Below are positions 45,389-57,525 of a DNA stretch of 64,000 bases, one piece after another. The DNA is from Nautilus pompilius (taxonomy: Eukaryota > Mollusca > Cephalopoda > Nautilida > Nautilidae). Both the position numbers and the translations under genes were made by a program. Location of the stretch: contig JACATO010001015.1 in assembly GCA_018389105.1 (NCBI GenBank), forward strand, positions 273,223-337,222, read 5' to 3'. Under the pieces are notes generated by a model. That model worked only from the letters and a program-made list of their open reading frames with translations, searched no databases and was not told the origin of the DNA. Numbering within the stretch: the stretch's first letter is position 1; each line of letters opens with the position of its first letter.

Positions 45389-46828
45389 CCATACAAGGCC
45401 CTCCCCCCCTGAGGTAAATAAGTTCTATCAGCTCGAATTTTGGCCCAGTTTACACTTTCATTATCAACTACTGTTGTTGGTAACTGATCATCTAAATACA
45501 TCTCGTGAGAAACTACGTTCGGTCTGTAGTCTGAGAGATGGTTTCTATGCCTTTGGTCATACAGGCTACAATTCTCGCAAGAAAAACCAAGCTTCTTTTT
45601 CTAAGATAACTCACTCTGTCACTGTTCTTTTGTTTGTACTTTTCCCTACCCTAATTTTTCGAGAGTGGCGTTGATGAATAATTAACTGACTTTCACGTGA
45701 GATTCTGATGTTGAAGAATAATCTAATTAGCTTCTTAATTCTTTGCACTTTTTTTTTCTCTTTTTTCGGCTTAAAGTTGCATGACTCCTTTGAACGATAG
45801 CGAAGTTTTCGTATCTTTTTTTTGTGTGCCAAGCTCCGCAATGATTCTGTTTAAATTAGAAACAAACGAGTCAACCGATCGCGGTGCTCGATTCGAACAC
45901 TAGAAGCCGCCGATCTAGCGACAGATCTCTATCATGTGGTGCGACGAGAGCAACGACAAAAGAAACCCACCGCCCCGCATTAACCGTAAAAAAGTCCATT
46001 TTAGAAGACTTTCTAGAAATGCTAAGATAACAACCGATGGTTCGAAAATGTGCGCTAGCGCCGGGTTGTGCTGCTTTTTTCTTTTTTTTTCCCCCAACGC
46101 GACGAGATTAGTCTTAGATTACAGACGATTTAATGCGATAGCTGATGCATGTGGCTGGTAATTGCAGTGGCGTTCAATTTAGCGGTCCACAGATTCCCAG
46201 AGCGTCATTATGGTATTCCATCTTACCGAAAGGATGGTAAGGGTGGTGGAGGGGGGCGACAATAACATGTTGACCGTTCCAACCTCTCCTTACTCCAGAT
46301 ACCAGAACGTTTCCTCGCACAAACCGAGTTAGCCGCCTGTTCATCTACAATCAACTTAATTAACCGGCAATCGTGTTCGCTTGTTCCAGCTTCGCATTTC
46401 CTCTCCGCAATTTGCAATCTCCAGAGAAGATGGTTGTTACAAAGACTAAACTGTAGCTTCGTGACCAGCCTGACGAATTTCACCCCTCCCCTCTCTCTCT
46501 TATCGCTCATCTGTCTGTCTGTCCCCTTCCTAACGCTCTGGAACATCGCGCCAGTCGCACGAGCTCAACCTCGGACGGTTTTTTTTTTATTATTTTGGTT
46601 TGTTTTGATTAAATTTTTACATCACAAAAGAAAAAAAAATATATATATATATAAGTGTATCGATCATCCTCGGATTTCGGGATCTTCGAGATCTCGGGTG
46701 TTAAAGAGATTGCTTTGTGTTGACTCCCTCCAACCAGTTCGCTCGGTGCTGCGTGTCTGTTTCTTTAACTCCGCGAAGGGCTAACCTCACCGTCGATTGG
46801 CCCCAGTAATTCTCGGGTGGGGGGGGGG

Positions 46829-47026
46829 ATGTCCAGTAAACAGAACCACAGCTTGTTGTTAGGGGATATAGTGACAACAGAGCAGCCATTCACAGTGACG
46901 TCACAATCCTCTCCGAAGAAAAGATGGAGACCGACCTTCTGTCTGGGTGCATCTGAGAGATTTCTTCAGATCCTGTTGATCGCTTTAGCCCTGTTACTTA
47001 GCATCACTTCCATCAATTTTGACTGA
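46829..47026 (+). CDS. Possible small open frame with C-terminal hydrophobic segment
   Basis: An ATG at 46829 follows a G-run and opens 65 codons to TGA. The product starts MSSKQNHSLLLGDIV, has a basic patch SPKKRWRP in the middle, and ends with one hydrophobic stretch (LQILLIALALLLSITSI) that could span a membrane. No family is recognised. A basic patch followed by a single hydrophobic helix resembles the start of type II membrane proteins, but I see no donor site before the stop. It may be chance. Confidence 0.15.
   Translation: MSSKQNHSLLLGDIVTTEQPFTVTSQSSPKKRWRPTFCLGASERFLQILLIALALLLSITSINFD
46896..46903. promoter_or_regulatory. Perfect CRE palindrome TGACGTCA
   Basis: The full 8-bp CREB/ATF consensus with its CpG intact, in the CpG-rich zone. 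An isolated motif match; function not established. Confidence 0.35.
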
Positions 47027-49094
47027 TTGTTAATTAGTCGCAGGCATTTCGAAAATATTTTGCAGCTCGATTAACCCATTTTGATGTCTGCTCGAGATTC
47101 AGTTAATTACATTATTAACTTAAATATTATTAATTTTATACGAGAAATCTAGGATCTTTCTTTATGCTGTAAGGTTCTTATTACTGAGGGGTTTTGTCTG
47201 TCAAGCGGATGTCACGATCGGACCTACAGGAAACCTTGGTGCCAATTATGTCCTTGTCAAACTATGGCGAGAGTGGCGGAATATTCTGAAAAACTTTAAT
47301 TTTGGCAGTATGTGTATCATGCAAGTTTAGAAAAGCTGTCTGACCGTCATTCTAATGACTTCAAACTGCCGTTGTACTGGCACTGAGTCTCTATCTAGAA
47401 TTTGCTTTTTTTGCTCAAAATATTCTAGAAAAAAATAGAAATTCTAATAGTTTTATTGTTGTTGTTATTTCTTCCAATCGACCTATGCTAATTTATTTAC
47501 CGGTGAAAACTGTAATGATAATAATATAAGTAATGGCGACAGTAGCTGCTACATGTCGGTCTGGCAGTTTTCCCATCCACCGAACACGTCTTTCATTTAA
47601 AGCCGAGGTTCATGTTTCTACCTATTACGCGGTTAACCCCGATACTAAATACTGTGGCCGACTCGGCTTCGATCTGAAGCGAATCGGTTTTGAGCCATTT
47701 AAACAGGAGTGACTTACGTAAAGTTCCCGTTCTCCAAAAACAGGGAGACTACTTTCACTTTTTGAAACTGATCTCGGATAAGTCACGGAATAAATACAGA
47801 ATCTTTAATATTCCGACACGTTCCGAAATAACGGGGATAAAACGATGGAGTTTCACTGGCGGTTTTAAAATTAGTTTTATCTTTGGGGCTTTAAGTTAAT
47901 AATCTTCATTGAATGCCTCGCTCATCGGCCTTCATACATAAAGATCAGTGTAGAGTGTCTTTCGTCAAGCGTTTTCTGCCCTCTACCGCTTTCATCTGGT
48001 ACTCTTAGATCCGCCGTTTTTCTAATGATTATGTGGCAACGCATTGGATGTACTTTTAATCTCCAGCTTTCCACTTCTGGCTGAAGCTAAAAATAGCCAA
48101 TCCTTCTTGAGCCATGGGGGGGTGTTGTTCAGCTTTAACGGTAAGGTAAGACGAAGACCCCTTGACAAACGACATGCAGTATCCACGGTGAAACAGTGTT
48201 GTTTACATAATATAGAGACTTGGTACTTTGACAACTAATCGGGTGATGATAAATGCTCGAAATAACCTCATTTCTTCTGCATATACCGGCGTGGCAGAGT
48301 ACACTTCCTGCCAAAATTGCCCGCAACGTCATTAGAAGTGTCGAAATTAAAACAAACCTACGGTTCTTGTTTGTGTTTTTCTTCAAAACTGCTGTCTGGC
48401 CCGTCGGGTCATTGTCCTTTTTCTTTCTTTTAAGGCAAGGAAATGCAGACGAAACGGGGCAGTTCCGTCTTTAACGGCGGAGGTGAAGAACGCTCGACAG
48501 AAGTAAATATGAACAGGAGATTTCCTCCTATTTGAGCGTTCAACTTGGAAAAATGGAAAATGGAAGCCGATTATGCCCCCCCTCTCTCCCCGGGTAAGAG
48601 GACAGGAAGCAAACAATGGCTAGGGGTCTAAATGGGGAGAGGTAAAACCGGCGGCGCTGTCGTCTCATCATTTTATTGCCAACTGGTGTTGATCTGCTTT
48701 GGTTTCTCGAAACGTCGGTATAAAGTTCTTTCCTCTTCGAACAGTGGAACAAACCATTCTGCACAACAACAACAACAACATTTTTTTTCTTCTGACTTCC
48801 TTTTGAAAAACCTTTTTTCGCGAAGAGGCCGGTTTTCCGGCGGGTGGTGGGGGGGTCGGGAGAATTGGGGCGTAGGGGCCACCAAAAAATGGTTTCACAA
48901 ACAACTTTATCAATATATATAAATATATGTATTTTTTTCTTGTGTACGAAAGTAATTCTTAGAATAACTGTTTAGAAATCAAAGCCATTTTTTGTGGTGG
49001 TGCGTGTGTGACCCCTGGTGGGCACCGGCGGGCATGAGCCCCAGGTGGGGCCCTAAGGCGGTATCGCGATCTCCGGCTCCAGGCCGAGAACCAT

Positions 49095-49960
49095 GATAAT
49101 GATTGCTCCCCCGGGCAGTCGGGCCCCGTCGGATCGGCAAAGTCTTAGCTAGTGAATACTACCCCATGCAACAGATTACAGCCCCTCTTCGTGTTTTAGG
49201 AGAGGCTGTATGCAAGACTATAAGGAAAATACTCAAAATTTGTACTGATGACAATCGACGTGGTATAGGAAGAAAGCCCAAACTCTCAAAAAATGATGTT
49301 AGCTGCGTGTTCTCTACTGACAGGCGACGAGCTAGTAGAAGTCTTGTGAATGACCTCGCTGTTAGTACAGGTATTAACGTTTCTACAAGAACAGTAAGTT
49401 GCACATTGGTGAAAGTAGTCTGATTAGATGTGTAGCTGCCTGAAAACCTTTGCTTTGGAAGGGCAGCCAAATGGCAAAACTTAAATGGGCAGCAGGAACG
49501 AAACAGTGGTGGATATCAAACTTGGATAAAGGTGCTCCTTACAGATGAGACCAAGTTCGAATTTCCTAACTGTATGGCAATAATCAAAATAATCAACGGC
49601 GGTTTGTTTGAGGGCAGACCAGAGAGTGACAAAACAGCTAGTGTACAATGGGGTGGAATCGATACAAGTATGGGGGGGCTTCATATCGGCCGAGGGTGTC
49701 GGAGATTTTCTTAAAGTCAAAGATCCTGACTTCCGACAGGTACAGCCATATGTTCATCCATCGTACCATTCTCTCAGGAAGACATCTCATTGGCTGGGGA
49801 TTCATCTTCCAACATGACGATGACCCAAGAATACGGTCAATACAGTAGAATAAAATATCTGGAAAACAGAGAAACTGATGGAACACTCACAGGAAGAATG
49901 CCTTGGGGCCGTATGGGGTTAGATGGCTACTGAGAAAGTCAACCTGCAACCAGACGCCTT
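49095..49960 (+). mobile_element. Decayed Tc1-like transposase relic in the CpG-rich zone
   Basis: Conceptual translation shows the Tc1 order. GIGRKPKLSKNDVSCVF near 49262 and SRSLVNDLAVSTGINVS near 49335 come from the DNA-binding region. LLTDETKFEFPN near 49535 holds the first catalytic Asp, QWGGIDTS near 49648 the following block, and FIFQHDDDPRI near 49803 the second Asp region. The third motif is not clear. Multiple frameshifts are present and no terminal repeats were identified, so the copy is old. Confidence 0.7.
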
Positions 49961-52000
49961 GGACGGACAGTGGAAAGTGTTGCAGGGTGTTTAGTGCAAC
50001 ATTCCACAGCCGTATCCTGATAACCCGTACGGGAGCATCAAAAAAGGGGTCTTGCTCCATATAAATTACAAGACAGTCATTTGTTGTTGTTGTTGTTGTT
50101 GTTTTTTATTAGTGTACACGGCTAAAACTTTGGGAAAAAAACATTGACTTCAAAAAGGGAGAGCGCTTCAGAAAAGTGGTTCACCCTTCACGTGCTACTC
50201 GCAATGACGTCATCGGTTCAGCAAAACGGTCAGTGTGGCTGTCCAATCATCACGAGCCGGAACTAATTATTACCGCGTTTATCTGCTCTCCGCGAATGTG
50301 GAGGTAGGGGTGGTCGGTACTCACTTTTGAAGCCAATTTTTTTTATCAATTACGAAAATAAAACTACAAAAATCGCTCGATTTTCCGTGTACTTAGTGGT
50401 CTCTGCAACGACCGCCATTAATACAAACGGGCTGTGGGAAGTAGACATGTTCAAGGTTACGTTAGAATCCTTACGCCGGTCGTTTGTCAGGGGACTTCTC
50501 TAAATGAACGCTGTAAAAAACAGGGGGGGGGGTGCTCAATAGCAACTTAACTCCCAGCTTCTCTTCCTTATTGTTTATGTAATTACGGGGGAAGGGAACG
50601 AGCATCCAAGTTTCGCGTTTCTCTGTTATTGATTAGCTCGCAGTTTAGTGATTCATCACTTGATATTTTTCTGTCCTCGCTTCTCTAATGATTTCCAGCG
50701 AAAGGCGGTGATATCGGTGATTAGTCCCGGTCAGAATAAAGCCGCTGCGAAGCACTGAAGCAGATGTAGGTCTCTCAGAGATACCCCCCTGAAAGTCGCC
50801 CCAGCGACCGTCGTTCGAAACAAACCCTCTTGGCCATCAAAGAGAGTGAAAAGATGACATCGACAAATGAATTTATCTAATTTCTCTTCCTGGCAAGCAC
50901 TCCTTTTCTCTGATTCGACATCGCCATTAACACGCGCATCGCCTCGGGCGGGTCGGGCTGGAAGACGTAGAAGCAAAGCCTGTTAGGGGAAAGCCCGCAG
51001 AAGAGAGAGAGAGAGCACCACGGTGGGTGGGAGCTGAATCTTCATTGTGTATTAAATGTATTTACAAACCTATTAGGGCCTAATCTCTATTGATAGGTCT
51101 TTCCAACGCTGACATAATTAATGACAATAAAAAGACGAAGAGGAAGAAAAAAATGGGAAAAGAAACTTTTCATTAACAGAAATAAAACTAATGAACAAAC
51201 ATAGAAATGAAAGGGAGAGGGAAAAATGCTTTGTTTTCAAAATTTGTAACAACGTTTCACCTCAATTAGCTTTATCAGCCAGAGTCACACGCACACAAAG
51301 AGGATGACACTGACTTTTACCGAAACAAATCACTGTATATACATTACAGCGATTCTTGAGCTTTATGGCTATTTAATTCATCAAATAAACTATGTTCTTT
51401 AAAAAATAATAATGTAATATTAATTTGTGTAGACCAATTCATGAATAGACCACCGTTTCAAAGATTGGTCTGTAGCTCACCGTAGGTGTTTTATGTTTAG
51501 AAAAATATTTTGAAGCCAATAATTGAAATAGAAAATTCTAAAAGAAATTAAAACCTGCATAAGTTGGTTGTAGTTTTTAATTAAAAATACAAGAAATATT
51601 TTTACTTTTTAATCAAGAAACTGATATAAAATTGTTTGGATTTACTGATTGAAAAATTACTTAAATTTGTTCACAGAAACCAAGATATTAAATATTATTA
51701 GAATTTTACAAAATAAAGCCTTTCTATTGTCGTATCCATGTTATTATGGCTCGATTTTTTTAAAGCCTTTCTACAAGAATATACAAGTTTGTGGACCCTT
51801 TTAACCCTATTATTTACTAAGGTGCCCTAAAATAGGATAACTAATCGCTCAGCACATAGGCAGAATTGAAAGTTAATCGTGATTAGCCAAGAGTGCTAAA
51901 CCTTGTACGAAAACAAGTCAGCTGTTAATACATAACGAAAAAAGAAAATCAGCTTTGTTACGACTTTCTTTGGACATTCGTAGACGAAAATAACACATTC

Positions 52001-52027
52001 GTGTCACTGTGACACTGCATCACGTGA
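52001..52027. promoter_or_regulatory. Adjacent palindromes GTGTCAC-T-GTGACAC and TCACGTGA
   Basis: A perfect 15-bp odd palindrome (52001-52015) is followed within five bases by the perfect E-box palindrome TCACGTGA (52020-52027), the preferred site of bHLH-zip proteins of the MITF/USF type. Motif match only. Confidence 0.35.
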
Positions 52028-52749
52028 CAGGATCTGCATCAGCTGGAGTGTGGAGTAGAGCTTTTAGACGTCAGTTTGCATTATCTGCTTAGTTCACCTC
52101 AACCTTTATGACGCAGTTGGAGAAACATCTAGACATTTTAAAGGCAGAATCTGCGTGCGTTAATTAAGGGTCACACATTCCTATGGTAATGCCGATCAGG
52201 GAGTCTGCAACGGCAAAACAAGATGTTCAGCTGATTACCGACCGACCAGAAGACTTCCACCACCAGGATCTGCAAAGCAGAAGCACGAGACGTCCGGCCA
52301 ACTCCGCCAGCGCCTTGCAGCAGAAACCTGTTCAGCAGTCGGTCGCTTACGACCGGCTTAAAAGTTGGTGCGCGCGCGAAAGTTCGTCGCACCCCCTAAA
52401 CTGCTGTCGCTCCCTGAGAAACGCGTTTGCCATTTAGGGGTCCTTTTCCTAGTCTTTTAGGTGTGCGCACAGTTAAAAACTACCGTCGCACTGACGTGGA
52501 CTCGTTCGGCTTTTGGGAAATGATGGGCGGGTTTCGCGGGAACTGGCTGGAGAATTACCAGGATGTAGGCGGAACTACGCGGTCGTGCAACTTTCGAACG
52601 ATCAAAAAAAGAGGGGGGTCGATTTCTGGTGACCGCCGAGGGTCGTCTCTAACCCCCCCCCACACACACACCGGAGGGGGTTGGATGGGCCTGGAGGAAA
52701 GGTGTTTAATTAGAGCGACTCCACACGACCCCAGTCTCCTGGAACCCAG

Positions 52750-53050
52750 GGACTCCGCCTAAGCCGTTTTAAAGTTTTCATCAGAAGACGGCCTTAATTC
52801 CTTTAATCCAATTGCACGATTACTTTTCCGCGTAACAGCCCGATTATGATTAGGTGTGTAAATCCAATATAAACATTGTTTTAGGGTATTAAAGAGACAA
52901 AACAGCTGCTAAGGAGCGCGCGGAGAGTGTCGGGCTCGCGGCGCTGTCGGGAGTAACAACCGATACCTGGAAGCCATTGGCGGTAATTGGATCGCTCTCT
53001 GTAACCGGAGCCGAGAGCGATGCAGCGGCAGAAGCCCGGTTTTCTAAAGG
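52750..53050. promoter_or_regulatory. CpG-dense promoter-like or enhancer-like block
   Basis: Contains gagcgcgcggagagtgtcgg, GGCGCTG, an inverted CCAAT box (ATTGG) at 52976-52980 and 52986-52990, and TAATCC/GATTA homeodomain-type sites (CTTTAATCCAATTG, CGATTATGATTAGG). No TATA box, open frame or repeat is present. Consistent with a CpG-island type promoter or developmental enhancer; inference. Confidence 0.3.
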
Positions 53051-53289
53051 CGCGGAGATGTTATAAATCTGTTACGTAGACTTTCCGGAAAAACTGCCCG
53101 TTCTCTGCAGTAACTACCAGCGAAGTTTTCATTTGCCTGTTTTTCTTTTCCCGGTAGAGCCAGGTCTCCGCCCCGACCCCACCACCCGAGGACCTTGCGC
53201 CACGGATATGACGCGATAACTTTGGTCCAAACAGCAATCGGAAAGCGTCGAGATCGGAACGGATGTCACCGCAGGAAATTTCCGCTACG

Positions 53290-54230
53290 CCGAACAATGG
53301 TGATGTGTTGTCCAGGTCATCCGTATCCAGGCTGCAAAGCTGCTTTTTGTCACAACTTCTCTGGTCATAATCTGTCCCAGCGCGGTATCTACAGTCGCAT
53401 AAAATATGTGGAGTTTAAATGGTTCTTTTGGAATTGGAAAGTCGATCGTCTGAAGCCAGTTGAATAAATACTGGATGGATTTTCCGCCTGCCGCCATGTT
53501 TACCGGGCGCCAGCCACTGGTCTCCTGCGCCAGTCGTTTATCGCTAACGGCAGTCGCTCCCTCCTGACTGAAAATCAAAATTCTTCATTGCTCCTTTTAG
53601 CTCATCGGCCGTCGGTTTGTTTGTTGTGGTTCGTTCATTTGTGCTCTCGACAAAAATTTCGGAATGCCACTATATCTGTTCTCTACTGCCCGAGCTGACT
53701 CAATTCTGCCCGTCAAACAACACAAATATTTGACAGTCTGCACATTCGCCTTCACTGTATCGTTCACCACAAGGCTCAGGTTATGTGACTCGCAGTGACC
53801 ATAAGGAGCCGGCCATTCATTGAGAAGCTCTCCGCCGCTATGACCCCGACCTCCTGACCTCTCTTCTTCTTCTTCTTCTTCTTTTTTTTTTCAACTTGAA
53901 GTCCGTTGTCTTCGAAAAATTTGCATCTTTACAAAACCAGGAAAGGTTTCCTTTACTACAACATCGTCTCTCTCTTTTTTTTTTTTTTTATGGTGTCCAA
54001 ATGCAGCCAGCAAATCACGATTGACAGACGGTCTGTTCTTGTGGTATCGCTAGTCGTGTCAGCAATTATCCGAAAGAATGGAGCAGTGCTTATCTTTTTA
54101 ATCGAGCCACTCTCTGTGGCAGTATCCAATAAAGATATAATTACATTCTGTGTCTTAGCGTTGAGGTACTTTGTTGCTCTGATCAGTTCCATTAGCACCG
54201 GATCGAACTGATTGAGCTGAGCGCCACTAC
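53290..54230 (-). mobile_element. Decayed hAT/ZMYM1-like (TTF-type) transposase relic
   Basis: The minus strand carries, in order, GAQLNQFDPVLMELI (54225-54181), YLNAKTQNVIISLL, then APFFRIIADTTSDTTRTDRL near 54060-54010. These match the DUF4371 region of ZMYM1-like hAT proteins, including the DTTSDTT block with the first catalytic Asp. After a gap with simple T/CTT repeats it resumes in another frame with CESHNLSLVVNDTVKA near 53800-53755 and GIPKFLSRAQMNE near 53670. A later segment (KLHIFYATVDTALGQIMTRE, about 53420-53360) fits the more distal part. Frameshifts and stops are frequent. No terminal repeats were found. The identification rests on motif order. Confidence 0.6.
53861..53890. repeat. 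(CTT)n and poly-T tract
   Basis: A trinucleotide run followed by poly-T, lying inside the hAT-like relic between its two recognisable segments. Confidence 0.85.
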
Positions 54231-55553
54231 CTTCACATTGCTCACCGCAGCATATTTGTGATGGCCTCGAAACGACAAAGAAATAGCTGCTTTTGTCAAA
54301 ATAATGTCGATGGTTTGGAATAAAACTTGTTGCTAGAAATTGGATTCTTGTCATGCACCTTTCTCAGATTGTTCGTCGATTGTCTGCCCACCGTTCCACT
54401 AATGGCACTCTTCTCCTGGGTTTTTATTTTGTGGCAAAAATTTCGGTTCCTGTCTTCCAGGCCATTAATCCGCGTCTATAGAAAACTGCTATTATTTCTG
54501 CTCGCAACCAGCAGATGTTGTGGTAATATGCTTTCTCGAGCACATGATAATGGTTTAGCCAGCCACGTGACACTTTTCAGATTTCATCTTGATGAATATG
54601 TAATATTTTTCGAGTGGGGTACCGCCAGGCGACTTGGGTCCCCGCTAAGTATGCACTCTGTTGCTGTTGCTGGGAAATGCCTGCAATCCGTTGCTTGTTC
54701 GTGACTCTGATTAAAGATGCTGAGAAGCCCTGACGGTAGCGTATTTACTTGGATTTTTTGCTGGGATGTTGACCTGTTCGCCTAATTCTGTTACTGGGTG
54801 CTCAACTTGTGGTTGCTCAGCAGATGGCGCTGCACTCTACATATCGGACACTCGTTGTGCTTGAAGCGGCGCCTCGTTTCTGGGAGCCGCTCTAATGGCT
54901 TCGTTTCATGATCCGGTCTAAAACCAAAATTACGTTATTCACTTCAACTAAAAGATTAATGAGCTTCTATTGTTTTTCGGTTGTCTTTTTCGAATCTCTA
55001 ATATATTTCTCCATATCTTTGGTGGTGGATCAGGCGCGAGCTGATAAGGTCATTTATAAAACCTGTGTATCAAACCAGCTTCGAATAATGAAAGTAGAAA
55101 CCGATTTGATAGATATATTTTAAAAGTAGCCATTTTAATTTGGCTGTCTGTTCGAGTAAATCACCCACCTACTTCAAGTGTAATTAATTAATCAAGTATA
55201 AATCAGTTTCATGGCTTTTTCTTTATTTATCATAATAAATCTTATTGGACGGAATACATGCGGTAATATGTATGTAAATAGCTGTATAGTTCGTATTACA
55301 ATATTGTTGTTGTGTACACATCCCTACAGAGCACCTGCATCAGTACATACAATGTGTGTCTCATGCACTGACCAGTTTCATGCATCAATCTTTCCAGCAT
55401 TCTTTATACACAACTATCATATGTATTTCCTCTCTATGATCATACCTGATTATTTATCAATATTGTTTTATAACAGCTATATCTGATCCTACATCAGCAG
55501 CTCTGTTCCTCTTCTTTCATCATAATCCTGGGAAGGCAAAATATTAGTATATG
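54231..55553. other. Non-coding DNA between hAT-like relic and Tc1 element
   Basis: Probably includes more of the hAT-like relic up to about 54600 (minus-strand fragments too decayed to assign). The open frame 54327-54704 on the + strand is unrecognised and antisense to that relic. Right of 54900 the sequence becomes AT-richer and featureless. Confidence 0.45.
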
Positions 55554-57103
55554 CAGGTGCATCTCAAAAAATTAGAATATCATGGAAGAGTTCAATATTT
55601 TTTGTCAGTTATTTCAGAAAGTGAAAATTGTATACATTCTAGACTCATTACATGTAAGCTAAAATGTTTCAAGCATTTTTTAATTTTAATTTTGATAATT
55701 ACGGCCTACAGCTAAAAAAAATAGAAAAAACGTATCTCAAAATATTAGAATATTCCATTTCGAGTTTGAGTAAATCACTATTTATGCGGTATAAATACCA
55801 TGAATCTCTCGGTCTGGTTCAGTACACACAACCACAATCATGGGGAAGACTGCTGACTTGACAGTTGTCCAGAAGACACTCATTGACACCCTCCACAAGG
55901 AGGGTAAGCCACAGAAGGTCATTGCTGAAAGGGCTGGCTGTCCGCAGAGTGCTGTATCAAAGCATATTCATGGAAAGTTTACTGGAAGGGAAAAGGTGCA
56001 CAAGCAAGAGGGATGACCGCAGCCTTGAGTGGATTGTCAAGCAAAGCCGATTCAAGATCTTGGGGGAGCTTCACAAGGAGTGGACTGAAGCTGGAGTCAG
56101 TGCATCAACAGCTATCACGCACAGACGTGTCCAGGAAATGGGCTACAGGTGTCGCATTCCTAATGTCAAGTCACTCCTGAACCAGAGACAACGTCAGAAG
56201 TGTCTTACCTGGGCTAAAGAGAAAAAGAACTGGATCTTTGCTTAGTGGTCCAAAGTCCTCTTTTCAGATGAACGTAAATTTTGCATTTCATTTGGAAATC
56301 AAGGTCCCACAGTCTGGAGGATGAGTGGAGAGGCATGGAATCCAAGTTGCTCGAAGTCCAGTGTGAAGTTTCCACAGTCAGTGATGATTTGGGGTGCTAT
56401 GTCATCTGCTGGTGTTGGTCCAGTGTGTTTTATTAAGTCCAAAGTCAACGCAGCTGTCTACCAGATTTTAGGGCACTTCATGCTTCCGTCTGCTGACAAG
56501 CTTTATGGAGATGCTGATTTCCTTTTCCAGCAGGACTTGGCACCTGCCCAGTGCCAAAACTACTAGTAACTGGTTTGCTGACCATGGTATTACTGTGCTT
56601 GATTGGCCAGCCAACTCGCCTGACCTGAACCCCATACAGAATCTATGGGGTATTGTCAAAAGGAAGAAGAGAGACACCAGACCCAAAAATACAGACCAGC
56701 TGAAGGCTGCTATCAAAGCTACCTGGGCTTCCATAACACCTCAGCAGTGCCACAGGCTGATCGCCTCCATACCACGCCGCACTGATGCAGTGATTTGTGC
56801 AAAAGGAGCCCCAACCAAGTATTGAGTGCATAAATGAACATACTTTTCAGAAGTTCAACATTTCTATATTATAAATCCTTTTTTTTTTTATTGATCTATG
56901 AAATATTCTAATATTTTGAGATAGTGGATTTTTTATTTTCATGAGCTGTAAGCCATAATCATCAAAATTAAAACAAAAAAATGCTTGAAATATTTCACTT
57001 TGTGTGTAATGAATCTAGAATATATGAAAGTTTCACTGTTTGAATTAAATTATGGAAAAAAATGAACTCTTCCACGATATTCAGATTTTCTGAGATGAAC
57101 CTG
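55554..57103 (+). mobile_element. Tc1-like element with long IR/DR termini
   Basis: 1550 bp. The ends are inverted repeats starting CAGGTGCATCTCA (left, 55554) and CAGGTTCATCTCA (right, read inward from 57103), matching over about 43 bp. A second related motif (ATCTCAAAATATTAGAAT) sits about 180 bp inside each end (55734-55751 and 56905-56922). The sequence between is also alignable, so each terminus is a roughly 200-bp inverted repeat with two direct repeats, the IR/DR layout known from Sleeping Beauty-type elements. TA follows the right end (57104-57105); the left flank reads TG, probably a mutated TA. It contains one transposase pseudogene. Confidence 0.92.
55840..56825 (+). pseudogene. 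Tc1-like transposase, two frameshifts, one stop, catalytic Glu changed
   Basis: Begins MGKTADLTVVQKTLI at the ATG 55840, with a helix-turn-helix (QKVIAERAGCPQSAVSKHI). A first frameshift is near 55997. The second DNA-binding part and KEWTEAGVSASTAITHRRV follow, then a TAG stop at 56243-56245 just before LFSDERKF (first catalytic Asp). VMIWGAMSSAGVGPV and FLFQQDLAPAQ (second Asp) come next, with a second frameshift near 56548. Then DWPANSPDLNPIQNLWG: the third catalytic residue, Glu in the DDE family, is Gln here. It ends CAKGAPTKY and TGA. Length and domain order match a full Tc1 transposase of about 330 residues. Only a few lesions, so relatively young. Confidence 0.92.
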
Positions 57104-57525
57104 TAGCATATACATTAACTTAAACTTTACATACAAAAACATTTTTAAGCTACATAGATAATTCATATAAGCAAGAAAAAGAATTTTTTAAAACTTTTTT
57201 AAGTATTGTGGGCCCGGCCCCTTAAACAGGTTTTTTGTTCTTTTGCTCGAAGTTTGCCCAGGTGGCTGTTAACCCACTTCCATGGACGTATTTCTCACGC
57301 GAACGAAATACCATGACTCTGGAATACTCACGTTACCAGTCTCTAGAGAGACCCCTTTATCGTGGCGAACCTCGGTCGAGTGATCGTCGTTTCTCATGAA
57401 AGATATGCGCGAGCTGGTCTGGGAGATCGGCTCTGAGTCGGAAGCGGTATTTACCCCGGCCCGGCCGCCTCGCGGACACCTGACGCCGACCCGCTCAGAT
57501 CTCTGCTGGTTACTTAGTGTATGGC

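Larger units (their letters stand above)
44493..49094. other. Transition from AT-rich to CpG-rich non-coding DNA
   Basis: Up to about 45280 the sequence is AT-rich, with a 69-bp hairpin at 44926-44994. From about 45300 it turns CpG-rich with G/C runs. All open stretches are short and resemble no family I know. Microsatellite-like (CAA)n lies near 48763-48780. A CRE-type TGACGTCA sits at 46896-46903 inside a short open frame (46829-47026). Confidence 0.5.
49961..53289. other. CpG-rich non-coding DNA
   Basis: No gene is supported. Notable parts are (GTT)n at 50083-50104, a complex block near 51085-51135 with TAATTAATGACA, palindromes at 52001-52027 and a promoter-like GC block at 52750-53050. 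Short open frames such as 52183-52437 and 50731-50976 match nothing I recognise. Confidence 0.5.

Noticed and set aside
54327..54704. 125-codon open frame with hydrophobic segments on the + strand
   Set aside because: It lies antisense to the likely continuation of the hAT-like relic and shows no recognisable domain.
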